DNA from: Zanthoxylum bungeanum
Taxonomy: Eukaryota; Streptophyta; Magnoliopsida; Sapindales; Rutaceae
Assembly: GCA_019454045.1 (NCBI GenBank)
Contig: SKCR01017970.1
Coordinates: 1-64,000, forward strand
Direction of reading: 5' to 3'
DNA length: 64,000 nucleotides
Position 1 is the stretch's first letter; each line of letters opens with the position of its first letter. The position numbers were made by a program, and so were the translations under genes. Shown here piece after piece: positions 36,269 through 46,684 of this stretch. The notes under the pieces were generated by a model. It was not told the origin of the DNA and made no database searches. It saw nothing but the letters and a program-made list of their open reading frames with translations.

Positions 36269-37334
36269 GCTTCCCATCTTTGACTTCTTTGGTATTCTGA
36301 AAAACTTTGCGTAGAACCCAGTCTCCTTCTTTGAATGTCCTGCACCTGACATTCTTATTGAAATATTTGGCCATTTTTTGTTGATGAGCAGCAAGTCGAA
36401 TGAAGGCATGTACCCTTAATTCATCAATTGTATCAAGGCTGTAATTCAAGAGCTGTCAATTGGTATTTTCTTCAAGCCATTGGTAACGTGGAGTAGGAAC
36501 AATTCCTTCGGCTGGGACTACTGCTTCACACCCAAACGCAAGAGAGAAATGGGTCTGCCCAGTCGACGAACGGGCTGTTGTTCTGTAGGACCATAGAACT
36601 CCTGGAAGTTCATCTGCCCATGCTCCTTTCGATTTCTCCAATCTCTTCTTCATTATGTTCATGATTGTTTTGTTGGAGGATTCAGATTGACCATTGGCTT
36701 GAGGAAATCATGGGGTTGAGAAGTTTAATTTGATTCCCCAATTCTTACAGAAATCTTGGAAACGGTAGCTGATGAATTGAGATCCATTATCAGTTACAAT
36801 TTCTCTTAGCAATCCGAAATGACAAATGATGTTCTTCCAAATGAAGCTTTGCACCTCACTGTCTCGAATTTTGGCGAAAGCCTCAGCTTCGATCCACTTG
36901 GTATAGTAATCTGTAAGGGCAAGCATGTAGACTCATTGTCCCGGGGCTATAGGGAGCTTTCCAACGATGTCCATTCCCCATTTCATGAAAGGCCAAGGTG
37001 ACAGTATCGGCATGAGCTTCTCTGGTGGTAAATGTGAGATGGGGACAAATCTTTGACATTTCTCGCACCTACGAGTGAATTCGACCGAATCAGCACGCAT
37101 AGACGGCCAATAATATCCTGTCGTGTGGGTTCGGCATGCTAGGCTTCTTCCGCCTGAATGGTTTCCGCATTCGCCTTCATGAAGCTCGGCTAATACGTAT
37201 TGGGCTTCCTCTGGAGTAAGACATTTAAGGTAAGGACTTGAAAGTGATCTCCTTAAAAGTTGCTCATCATGTAGTGTGAATCTGGCAGCTAGCCGTTGAA
37301 TCTTTCGCGCTTCCATTTTATCTTCTGGTAGCAT
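36269..37334 (-). pseudogene. Tat integrase (C-terminally truncated)
   Basis: In minus-strand order: the HHCC zinc domain (HEGECGNH ... CEKCQRF, about 37070-37190), the core with Asp in WGMDIVGKL (about 36950), Asp in VTDNGSQF (about 36790) and Glu in NGQSESSN (about 36685), then [10 protein letters not shown] and the chromatin-side part KYFNKNVRCRTFKEGDWVLR, ending at KLG at 36269. Stops at about 36930, 36705, 36663 and 36450 interrupt it. The normal continuation after KLG (a PNWEGPY-type motif) is missing. Confidence 0.85.
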
Positions 37335-37351
37335 GCCACTTCGTAAATATT

Positions 37352-38011
37352 TTACAAAGTGACATAAGTAAATATTTTACAAAGTGAGTCGTCTGATTTG
37401 ATTGTGGTAACTTCCTGGATTTCACTTTTCCAAATTGCTGGCCACTGAAAATAAACAACTGGGATGGAATGAATTTTCTCTCCTTCAATTGTCGAACCCA
37501 GCGTAGCTAAAGCATCTGAGTGCGTGTTTTCATTTCTAGGGACTTGACAAATGGTCAGTTGCTCAAATGTCGACTGAAGTTCTTTCACCTTTTGTAGATA
37601 AGACGCCATCTGTGAATCTCTAGCTTGATATGAACCATGGAATTGATTGACAATTAATTGGGAATCTGTCTTTACTTCAATCTTTTTGGCTCCAAGTTCT
37701 CGTGTCAAGTTTAGGCCAGCTATGAGGGCCTCGTATTCGGCTTCATTATTGGTAACTCTGAAGTCGTACTTGATTGCTTGTTGCACCACACCGCCTTCTG
37801 GAGTGGTAATCACAATCCCTAAGCCGCATCCATGTTTGTTGCTTGATCTGTCGATTGCGAGCTTCCATGTGGCCGATGGATTAATGCAATGGATTTCTTG
37901 TTCAGCTGGTGCCTGTAGACTGGGACTGAAATCAGCCACAAAATCTGCAAGTGCTTGTGACTTGATCGCAGTCCGTGGTTGATAGGTAATGTCGTGTTCT
38001 CCAAACTCCAC
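37352..38011 (-). pseudogene. Tat archaeal-type RNase H (aRNH)
   Basis: A 220-codon open frame: ALADFVADF, WKLAIDRSSNKHGCGLGIVI (the usual D-G-S reads D-R-S), TNNEAEYEALIAGL with the Glu, VKTDSQLIVNQF with the Asp, and VPRNENTHSDALATLGS with the final His/Asp. This second RNase H, in addition to the one after RT, is specific to the Tat group. It is the longest undamaged frame of the element apart from gag. Confidence 0.85.
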
Positions 38012-38014
38012 AGC

Positions 38015-38440
38015 TCATTTCGTCAATCTCCAGGAAAGCTCGGGTTTATGGAGAATGCTTCTAATTGGGTAAGATCTGTAAACTGTGATTGAATGCCCTT
38101 GAAAATATGGCCGTAGCTTTCTTGCTGCCGTTATCAAAGCTAGTACCAATTTTTCCATAAGAGGGTAGCGTGACTCCGTATCCAATAGCGCTTTAATTAT
38201 ATAGTAGACTGGGAGTTGAGTACCATCTTCCTCTATGATCAGGACCGCACTTACTGCTCGCTCCGAAACTCCTAAATAAAGAAAAAGCCTTTCGTTGTCT
38301 AGTGGCTTCGACAAAAGAAGTGGAGAAGACAAGTATCGTTTGAGTTCTTTCAATGCTTCCTCGCATGTTGGAGTCCATTCAAAATTCTTGGCTTTCTTCA
38401 AGGCGTAGAAGAATAGAAACTTTTGTCGGTTGATTTTGAA
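38015..38440 (-). pseudogene. Tat RNase H (gypsy type)
   Basis: FEWTPTCEEALKELKRYLSS, then the domain LFLYLGVSERAVSAVLI (normal D/A positions altered), PVYYIIKALLDTESRYPLMEKL and the tail PIRSILHKPELSWRLTK. It follows RT with a frameshift near 38405 and a stop between it and aRNH at 38012. Confidence 0.8.
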
Positions 38441-39240
38441 ATGAATCTATTTAGTGCAACAATTCTTCCAGCTAGTCGCATGACGTCTTTATGATTGGTA
38501 AGAGAAGGAATGTCGAGTATAGATTTGATTTGACTTGGACTGGCCTCTATCCCTCATCGCGTAACCATGTATCCAAGAAATTTTCCTGAAGCGACACCAA
38601 AAGCACATTTCGTAGGATTCAATTTCATGCCATACCTCCTCATTGTGTCGAATGCCTGTTCCAAATGTGATAGATGTTGTTCGGCTTCTAATGATTTCAC
38701 CAGTATATCGTCTATGTAGACCTCCATTGTTTTCCCAATTTGTTGAGAAAACTTTTTGTTAACCATACGTTGATAAGTAGCTCCAGCATTTTTTAGGCCG
38801 AATGACATTACCTTGTAGCAATAAATGCCTCTGTTGGTGACAAAGGATGTCTTCTCTTGGTCGCCAGGATGCATGAGGATCTGATTGTAGCCTGAATACG
38901 CATCCATGAAACTTAATAATACATGTCATGCAGTAGCATCCACCATTGAATCAATATAAGGCAATGTGAAAGAGTCTTTGGGACATGCTTTGTTCAAATA
39001 TGTGAAGTCGATGCAGACTCGCCATTTCCCATTCTTCTTTCGTACTATCACCACGTTAGCTAACCATTCTGGGAATTGGACCTCCCTAATGGCTTCATTT
39101 TGTAGCAATTTCTGGACTTCTTCATCAATAATTTGATTTCTCTCCGGGGCGAACTTTCTTCTTTTCTGTATGACAGAAGGAAAGCTTGAGTCCACATGGA
39201 GTTCATGGGTGATTAATTTTGGGTCGATCCCGGTCATATC
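38440..39240 (-). pseudogene. Tat reverse transcriptase
   Basis: The fingers/palm are in 38926-39237 (KKNGKWRVCIDFTYLNKACP) and the palm/thumb in 38554-38907 (MDAYSGYNQILMHPGDQEKT, FGLKNAGATYQRMVN, catalytic YIDD, LNPTKCAFGV). A stop at about 38923 separates them and another at about 38553 cuts the end. The YIDD box is intact. It copies element RNA into cDNA in a functional relative. Confidence 0.88.
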
Positions 39241-39429
39241 TTCATGAGACTAGGCGAAGTAATCATGTTGTTTCATCAAAAAATCAATTAAGTCTGCCCG
39301 CAGCTTGGGGTCTAGATTAGCCCCAATCTGTGCTTTATGGTCATTATGTTACAGGTGAATTTGGACTTCGTCGAGCTCTTCAATACTCGGTAGGTCTGGT
39401 GATGATGCATCCGACCCTTTCATTAATTG

Positions 39430-39860
39430 CTATGCTGACTGAGTTTTTTCTTTTAAAATCGTTTGGTAACAACTTCTAGAAGAAGATTGGTCTCCTTTAA
39501 TCTCTTGGACTCCCCATCTTGTAGGGAATTTAAGTACTTGATGGTAAGTTAATGAGACTACCCTCATCTCATGGATCCAAGGTCTTCCAACGATCAAGTT
39601 GTAGGCTGAGGGACAATCGAGGACCAAAAATGAAGTCAACTTATTGATTCCTCCCGCATAGACTGGAAGAGTTATTTCTCCAATGGTGAATTTATGTTCA
39701 CCGCTGAACCCGATAAGAACAGTTGACTTCATGTTGATCTTTTCTATCTAGGTTCCCATGTAGGAAAATGCTGCCCTGAAGATGATATTTGCTGACGAAC
39801 CTATGTCGACTAAGATTATTTTGACCATAAAATTTGCAATCTGCAACGAGATTACCAGCG
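39430..39860 (-). pseudogene. Tat aspartic protease
   Basis: The active-site strand reads LVDIGSSANI (about 39780-39815; the usual D-T-G is D-I-G), followed by a stop at 39748. The rest, [14 protein letters not shown] ... [17 protein letters not shown], is in 39430-39732. This retropepsin layout is normal for Tat gag-pol. Confidence 0.8.
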
Positions 39861-41522
39861 CGTCGTGATGTGGATTCATTCGATTGGAATTACTGTCGTC
39901 TGAAAATTCAATTGTAAGGTTTGTACACGTCTCCTCTATTGACGTAGTCGAATGGAAAAGACCCATTGTTGCAACTCTGGCATGTCGTTTCGCTGCTGAG
40001 TATGAAATACCACTAACTTCAGAACCACCAGAAATAAAACTTACAGTATTGTTGATTAGTGGTGGTGGTATGGGGCCATCTTTTTTATCATTCCTCCTGG
40101 CCATTGTAGCCTTGCCCTTATCTGTGAGCAATTCCTTCAAGTGCCCTTTATTCAGCAATTCCAATACTTCCAATCTCAGAGCCACACAATCTGCTGTCGT
40201 ATGGCCATAATCTCGATGAAACTCACACCATTTGCTGATATCTTTCTTGATTGAATAATCTATGGAGCGTGGGGGCCATCTTACTTCACTTCCCATCTTC
40301 TTGAGTACCGAAACCAGTTCCCCTGGGGAAACAGTAAAATTGTAGTCTGGGAGTCTCTCCCTATTAGAAGATTTGTCTTGTCCACTGAATGGCAATGGTT
40401 GACGCTTGAAGTCCCAGTTGAAATGTTGATGCATTTTCTGATGATCCTTCCTGTTTGTTGGCCGTGGTGCTTTGTTGGGAAATTCTTTACGTCGTTTAGT
40501 AGTATCTTAAGTACTAATGTTTGCAAACCAGAAGAATTCTCTTTTCTTTTGTTCCTCTTGTCTTCTTCCCATCTAATTTCAATTTGGGCTTGAGACATGG
40601 CTTGATCCATCGTGTAGCATCGGAATTTAATGAGTTTCTTGTAAAGTCCGCTTTCTAGAAGCAAACCATTTCTGAATGCTTCTACTGCAGTAGGTTGATG
40701 GAGGTCCGAGATAGTTATCATTTCTTTATTGAAGCGAGCTACGTAGCTTCGTAAAGATTCACCTTTCCTTTGTTGGATGGCATAAAGGTCGTCTGAAGTC
40801 TTTTCAATCTTGCAAGAACTCGCTAAATGCTCTACAAATTTGTCTACCAGATGTTGGTATGACCCAATGGACCTATATGGAAGATTGATGAACCAAGTTA
40901 GGGCTGGACCCGCCAATGTCTCCCCAAATCCTCTGCACATTCCAGCCTCCCACTGTCGAGGGGTTAAGCCTGTTGACATCATCTTATATTTGTAATGGAT
41001 GATGTGGTCATTTGGATCAGTCGACCCATCATACATTTTCATAACAGGAGGGCTGAATTTCCTTGGTAATTCTACAGAGGTGATAGTGTCAAAAAATGGT
41101 GTGTCAGCGATTGTCCCAGCTCTACTTTTCCTCATCGGTAGTTTAACGCCTGGTAGACTGGACAATATTACTTCTTTCAACTCTAACATTTCTTTATGCA
41201 TGATGGAGGCGACTTGCTGAGCCTGGTCGGCTGGGGAAATTGATAGAACTGTAGGATTTCTCGGATGGTCGCCTGGAGAAGGATCATCATTTTCCACATC
41301 GTTGAATGTTTCCAAAAGATTGGATGGAACTATATCATTGTTGCAATTGTCCGGAGAATCACGTTGTTGAGAGGTGGAAGAGATTAATTCCAACTGCTTC
41401 CGAAGGTTTGTATTGGAGCTTCGCATGGTCATATTCTCCTCCTCCAAAGTTCGTAATCGTTCTTGTAGCATTGTTATTTAGGCTGCAATTGGATCTGGTG
41501 TCAACTCGCTGCTAGAAGCCAT
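39861..41522 (-). pseudogene. Tat gag
   Basis: The likely start is ATG at 41522 (MASSSELTPDPIAA), with a TAA at codon 15. The frame then stays open from 41471 to about 40500, giving a coiled-coil-like N-terminus (RTLEEENMTMR), KFSPPVMKMYDGSTDPNDHI and GPALTWFINLP, the conserved capsid core of this clade. A frameshift near 40500 shifts coding to 40434-39748, which includes a zinc knuckle WCEFHRDYGHTTADC (C-x2-H-x4-H-x4-C form). Gag would form the particle. Confidence 0.85.
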
Positions 41523-41577
41523 GAATGACAGTTAGAATTGTAGACCGTGAAATCTCTTGCTTGTTATAAATCGCTAA

Positions 41578-41596
41578 GGCCCCACGGTGGGCGCCA
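41578..41596 (-). promoter_or_regulatory. Tat primer-binding site
   Basis: The minus strand reads TGGCGCCCACCGTGGGGCC three bases after the LTR end CATCCACA. This TGGCGCCCACCGTGGGGC type is common in plant Tat elements (recalled); the matching tRNA was not determined. Confidence 0.8.
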
Positions 41597-41599
41597 AAT

Positions 41600-42266
41600 T
41601 GTGGATGCTGGTTTTCGGCCGAGGTCCACAATCAGAATTTGTAGGTTGGGGGCATTAGCGATCCTGCAAGACAAATGTAGAATGAGCGGGAGTAGACTGC
41701 CCACCGGTGTGGTGGGTGCCGGGGGCACTCCGACGCTCAAGTCAGTAGTATGAAATGAGTAGTAAATATATAAAATGTGAAAGTAAGGCTTATTATTACC
41801 TTGACTTTCTTTTGGTGGCCGTGAGGGCGGTGACAATTGTTTTTGGAAATAGAAAGCTCTCAAAACTTGTGTCAGAGAATAGAAGCTTGTAAGAAGGATC
41901 TGAAGTCTGCCTTGAACCCTGAGTTATCTTCCCTTTTTATAGATCTGAAAAGAGATTACTTTGTAGCTGTGATAAAAGCTGGCAACGGGCCTGACATTTC
42001 TGGCTAAGGGACCCACAACGTGCCTTGGATCTAACTTTTGGCGCTGCATGTGTTTGTGTTTAGAAAAAGAGGAATAATTAGTAACAATTGTGTTTTATGC
42101 TGTCTATTTATTTGGCTTTATATTTGTAGTGTTATGTACCCATGGAATAAGGTCTTTTGGGCTGGATTTTCCAATATGATGTTTAAGGGCCATATTTGTG
42201 GGCTTTTGGTATTGAGTTTGACGTGAAAAGACGGTTTTACCCTCGGGTCCAAATTTGGCCCGTACA
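41600..42266 (-). repeat. Tat 5' LTR
   Basis: 667 bp, TGTACGGGCC at 42266 to GCATCCACA at 41600 on the minus strand, with TGT/ACA ends. The break at 42266/42267 is exactly where similarity between the two Athila LTRs starts, so the Tat element inserted in the Athila 5' LTR. GTTTA (42267-42271) would be one target duplication. The other side has been lost. Confidence 0.85.
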
Positions 42267-42945
42267 GTTTATAAGGGGTTATTTTATAGTTTGGGTAATT
42301 TAAAGGTTTACTTATTTAGTCTTAAGCTTAATGCGTCTTGTTAATTGGCCATTAATAAGATTGATCTGGTAAATCTAAAATAAACTTGACAAAGGAATTT
42401 TAGGTTTCAGCCTTAGACTTAATAGCCCACGATCTTCCTTGAGGATAGATAACCCTTTAATAGATTTCCTTACAGGATAGACATATACCTGTCGGGCGGG
42501 GGTAGCCATAATTGGAACTTAAACTTAATGAATCCAGGTAATTTGGTTGACATAGACATATGGTTCAATTGGGTTATACTAGGTATTTGCGTCTGACCAT
42601 CGATAGAGGCTTTCGCATAATTTAGTGTTCCAGGTTAGTAAATCGATATATTGCACAAAAATGAAATAACCACTTCATCTTTAAAATGATATTGGAAGAT
42701 TCACAACCCTAGATAGTTTTTAATATTGAATTTTCTTAAACCTACATTCGAGCACTTTTATTTACTTGTTTTTAAATTCAAAATCTTCATCATTTCAAAT
42801 CAATCAATCAACCTGTTAGATACTAGTAATCATTTGACCTCATAAAATTAATAGATTAGGTATTAAGTCCTTGTGGGTTCGATATTTTTTATACTACTTG
42901 AACGATACGTGTGTTTGCGTTATACGCGTGTGTAAGCACTGATCA
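42267..42945 (+). repeat. Athila 5' LTR remainder (last 679 bp)
   Basis: Collinear with 50077-50753 and ending GATCA at 42945. The first ~1410 bp of the LTR, including the TATA box, are missing because the Tat element begins at 42266. Confidence 0.92.
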
Positions 42946-42951
42946 TGTTTT

Positions 42952-42969
42952 TGGCGCCGTTGCCGAGGA
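42952..42969 (+). promoter_or_regulatory. Athila primer-binding site (tRNA-Asp type)
   Basis: TGGCGCCGTTGCCGAGGA, six bases after the LTR end. It is complementary to the 3' end of plant tRNA-Asp (consensus TGGCGCCGTTGCCGGGGA) with one mismatch. Confidence 0.9.
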
Positions 42970-43076
42970 CTTATTTATCTTTCACTATTAATTTTGGGGT
43001 TAGATACATTACTTGTATGTAATTTCTTTTTACTTATTGTTTTTGTTTTCTTGTGTTTCAGGTTCTTAGAAACTAC

Positions 43077-44209
43077 ATGAGACGAACCATAAGCTTTAAA
43101 CTCCGATCGCTTGACCCATAAATTGAAAGAACCATCAGACAGTTGAGAAGGGAAAGGCGAGAAGTCCAAGAAGCAATTATTAACATGGAACATGAACCTT
43201 TGAACGTTGCACCACCGATTCTCATTCGAGACAGAACCATTCCGGTGGTTGACGGACTCATTTCTTGTATTGTACTTCCTCCATTGCCAGCAAATGCAGG
43301 TGACATCAAAACATGCATCCAGATAATTCAGCAGTCAGTACAGTTTGGGGGAATGCAACTGAAGATCCTAATGCCCACATCAGCAACTTCCTGGAAGTTT
43401 GCGATACTTTCAATTACAACCGAGCAGTTGAAGAAGCAATGAGATTGCGGGTTTTTCCATTTTCCCTGAAAGACAGAGCTAAAGCTTGGCTACATTCACT
43501 ACCAGTAGGTTCCATCACAACTTGGAACACTCTAGCCACAAAATTTCTTGCAAAGTACTTTCCACCAGCAATAACTGCAAAGTTGAGGAATGACATCACA
43601 TCTTTTGTACAACAAGATTCAGAATCCCTTTGCGAAGCTTAGGAAAGATTCAAAGATTTACTCCGGAAATGTCCTCATCATGAGATCGCAAAGTGGCTAC
43701 AAGTCCAAACCTTCTACAATGGACTTTCTGGAATAATGAGAACCACAATTGATGTTGCTGCTGGAGGAGCTTTGATGGCAAAAGGATAAGATCAGGCCTG
43801 GGACTTAATTGAAGAAATGGCCAACAACAATTCCTTATGGCCAACAGAAAGGAGCATGATTTTAAAGAATTGCAGGAATTTATGAAGTTGGATCCAACAC
43901 AGCACTAAATTCCAAGCTGGATGTGATATACAAATGTCTAGAAACACTTAGCACGCAAGTTGTGAACATCGCTGGAACCACAATTTCACCATATGAAGGA
44001 GCACCAGAACCAATTCAACATAAAGAAACAGTGAACTACGTTAACAATTTCAACAGACAGGGGAATAATCCATATTCCAACACCTACAACCCAGGGTGGA
44101 GGAATCATTCCAATTTTTCATGGAGCAACAATTCAGGGCAAATGAACAACCCACCACCCGGATTCCATCAACAGAACAAAGGCCAGAAGCATGAAAAAAA
44201 CCAGGAATA
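43077..44209 (+). pseudogene. Athila gag
   Basis: ATG at 43077. Conserved Athila capsid pieces are TEDPNAHISNFLEVCDTFNY, FPFSLKDRAKAWLHSLPVGS, AKYFPPAITAKLRNDITSF, ERFKDLLRKCPHHEI and FYNGLSGIMRTTID. It ends in the Asn-rich NPYSNTYNPGWRNHSNFSW region. Damage includes a stop near 43116, a frameshift near 43310, TAG at 43640 (Trp codon in relatives) and TAA at 43787. No zinc knuckle is visible, which is normal for this lineage. Confidence 0.88.
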
Positions 44210-44215
44210 ATAGAA

Positions 44216-45400
44216 GTGCTGGCCCAGTTGAAGAAGCAAGAAGCAAAATATGATGCTTTAGCATCTATGGTTCAAAATCAAGTAGCATTGAATCAAAGCC
44301 ATTCAGCCTCTATTAAAGCACTAGAAAATCAAATGGGGCAACTGGCCAATGCTCAGAGTTACAGACCGCCAGGTACCCTTCCTAGCAATAATGAACCAAA
44401 TCCGAGGAACATGGGAAATGAGCAATGTCATGCCATCATGTTAAAAAGTGGTACTGAAATCAACAAAGATATTGGAATCAAGGCAACAATTGAAGATATT
44501 CCAAAAGAAACAAAGCAACAGATGGAGGAAAAAGAAGCAAAGGAAAAAGAACAGATCACTCCACCTCCTCCTTTTCCTCAGCGTCTTCAGAAAAACAAAA
44601 TGGACAAGCAGTTTGCTCGTTTCCTGGAGGTGTTCAAAAAGCTGCATATCAACATTCCATTTGCAGAAGCGTTGGAACAAATGCCCAGCTATGCCAAATT
44701 TATGAAAGACATTCTTTCACGACAGCGGAGATTGGGAGATTACGAGACAGTAGCATTGACAGAAGAATGCAGCGCCATCATTCAGAGAAAACTTCCTCCA
44801 AATTTGAAAGATCCTGGCAGTTTCACTGTACCTTGCACCATATGAGAACATGACTTTGGTAAGACTTTATGTGATTTAGGTGCAAGTGTTAACTTGATGC
44901 CTTTTTCTATTTTCAGGAAACTACAAATTGGAGAAACAATGCCCACTTCAGTCTCTCTACAACTTGCTGATAGAACGCTCGTATTTCCAAGAGGCGTAGT
45001 TGAGGATGTGCTGGTCAAGGTTGACAAATTCATTTTCCCAGCAGATTTTATTGTCCTTGATATGGAGGAAGACGCAGACGTGCCAATCATCCTTGGGAGA
45101 CCATTCTTGGCTACAGGTCGAACCATTATTGATGTACAAAAAGGAGAATTAACCATGATGGTACATGACCAAGAAGTAACATTCAATGTTTTCAAGGCCA
45201 TGAATTTCCCAGATGATGAAAAGAATGATGAATGTTTCAGACTTGATGTGATACACAGTACCATTCAGAACTCCAATGCAATGCAAAGTTCTACTGACAA
45301 ACTTAAAACATGTCAATTGCCTATGGAGCCTGAAGATAAAGCGTCTTGTGCACTGAAAAAGCCAATTCTTGCACTACAAGCAACAAAAGAGAAAAAGTTC
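44216..45400 (+). pseudogene. Athila gag tail and aspartic protease
   Basis: 44216-44845 encodes a coiled-coil-like segment (SIKALENQMGQLANAQ), a Lys/Glu-rich linker and the conserved PPPFPQRLQKNKMDKQFARF ... LSRQRRLGDYETVAL block. A single TGA at 44843 precedes the protease DLGASVNLMP (active-site D-L-G at 44877-44885) and VPIILGRPFLATGRTIIDV. The frame continues to 45496 but after about 45270 it is no longer protease: it passes through a short linker straight into integrase tail sequence. Confidence 0.87.
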
Positions 45401-45747
45401 CACCAGCTTAACGAATTGGAGGAATTTCACAATCAGCCTTTGAGGATGCCAAATTGTACAAAGAAAAGGCCAAGAAGAGACAAGATGAGAAGTTAGTGCG
45501 CATACAACTGGAACCAAGGCAGAAGGTACTGTTAAACAAATCAATGGTGAAATTCTTCCCATGGAAGCCAAAATCACGGTGGTCAGGTCCATTTGTGATC
45601 ACCAAGGTTTTACCAGACAGAGCCGTTGAGATACATTATCTTGACTCCAACAAAACTTTCAAGGTTAAAAACAAGCGTGTTAAGCACTATTGGGGAGAAT
45701 CATTTGAGCGACAAAAAGAAAGTGTCACACTTTCAGATCCAACATAA
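45401..45747 (+). pseudogene. Athila integrase C-terminal tail (RT/RH/INT core deleted)
   Basis: It encodes the end of Athila integrase: HQLNELEEF, KLYKEKAKKRQDE (after a frameshift), PRQKVLLNKSMVKFFPWKPK, SRWSGPFVITKV and TFKVKNKRVKHYWGESFE, stop at 45745-45747. Protease ends only ~150 bp upstream, so about 3 kb of polymerase, RNase H and catalytic integrase found in autonomous relatives are missing. The open frame of the tail from 45454 suggests the deletion is older than this insertion. Confidence 0.85.
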
Positions 45748-45887
45748 ACGTTCGAGCAGTCACGTCTAGCTGACGACTTTAAACTTAGCGCTTGCAGGGA
45801 GGCAACCCATGCAATTTTTGTATATATTGTGATTTGGTGTGATTTAAATTTTGTGTGTTTAGTTTTTGCAGATTAAGACATTTCAGG

Positions 45888-46343
45888 ATGGAAGAAGTTC
45901 TCGCAAATCTTCACAAGCAATTTCCTTCTCTCCCTCAAAACTCTCTGATGAAAGTCTACAAAGCTCGCTTGGAACGGATGAGACTACTAACAATCCATGG
46001 TGTTCCTAATTACATTCATTGGGTATTTGAAGCATGAGTCCGATTGGCAGGTGAGTCTTCTGACTCTTTTATTTAACATCTGCCTGGTTTTGGAAGAAGC
46101 ACCTATGCAAAGAAACGTAGAGCTAAACAAATGGGTGTTTGTTACAAATGTGCACGCTGGAATTGCAATACTCGTTGTCGTTCTTTAGGAATGGTGTCTG
46201 ATAATCACGAAGACAAAATTAAATTCATTAGAGATTGCTTGAGTAAGGAGTCTTTAGATGATATATCTTCAACTGTTGTGACGCATCCCAGTGGATATGT
46301 CCACATAGCCATTCGCAAATTACATACACAATTCCAAAAATAA
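45888..46343 (+). pseudogene. Cysteine-rich basic ORF resembling carlavirus-type nucleic-acid-binding protein
   Basis: One frame runs from ATG 45888 to TAA 46341 (151 residues) with two internal stops, TGA at 46035 and TAA at 46074, and no frameshift. The N-terminal ~49 residues are amphipathic (MEEVLANLHKQF...). The C-terminal half has GRSTYAKKRRAK (46092-46127), then four cysteines spaced C-x2-C-x4-C-x3-C (46140-46178), then S-D-N-x4-KIKFI. The order basic arginine/lysine patch, cysteine cluster, S-x-N...FI matches the cysteine-rich proteins at the 3' end of carlavirus-like genomes, which bind nucleic acid and in several viruses suppress RNA silencing (family knowledge). The cysteine spacing is shorter than usual, so homology is probable but not proven. 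It sits where Athila elements may carry an env-like ORF. A pyrimidine tract ending in CAG at 45871 could serve as a splice acceptor. Confidence 0.55.
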
Positions 46344-46684
46344 AGACAACAATTAAGTCTTGGGAATCTGACTCAAAAAGACCATGTTTGCCAGTTTATA
46401 AGAAAATTGGATGGGAAGCTTGTCCCTGACGCATAGACGTCAATCAAGCCGCTACTTTTCTTATACATATTATATCTCTTTGTCTTTTCCTAATAATTGT
46501 AAATTATTTTGTTGTTTTCTTTTATTTTCTCCGACAAGATCCAGACCTTTTTTACTATCACGATTTATTTTACTGTTAACTAATAATCGTCCTTTGGAAG
46601 ATACTTGTGCTATTATTACTCACCATTTTTAGGTTTTATAAATTCAACTCATCATTGCACTTTTGAAGACATCCAGAGTAAAAC
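46344..46684 (+). other. Spacer between the two acquired ORFs
   Basis: The cysteine-rich frame stays open for another 30 codons beyond its TAA (to TAG 46434). The rest is T-rich (about 46440-46630) with many ttttctt words and looks like untranslated sequence, possibly the original 5' UTR of the captured gene. No separate gene. Confidence 0.4.

Larger units (their letters stand above)
36265..42266 (-). mobile_element. Tat-lineage Ty3-gypsy element, left end missing
   Basis: Minus-strand element with 5' LTR 41600-42266, primer site 41578-41596, then gag, protease, RT, RNase H, a second (archaeal-type) RNase H and integrase. The second RNase H between RT-RH and INT is the hallmark of the Tat clade. 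The 3' LTR and integrase C-terminus are absent because the Ogre-like LTR follows at 36264. The right edge lies inside the 5' LTR of the Athila element, whose remainder starts at 42267. Each domain carries one or more stops or frameshifts. Confidence 0.85.

Noticed and set aside
42952..42969. tRNA gene fragment (tRNA-Asp 3' end)
   Set aside because: Only 18 bases complementary to the tRNA end, next to an LTR: it is a primer-binding site. No complete tRNA gene was seen anywhere.
45888..46343. Retroviral-type envelope gene of Athila
   Set aside because: Position fits, but there is no signal peptide or transmembrane segment, and the basic cysteine-rich character points elsewhere.
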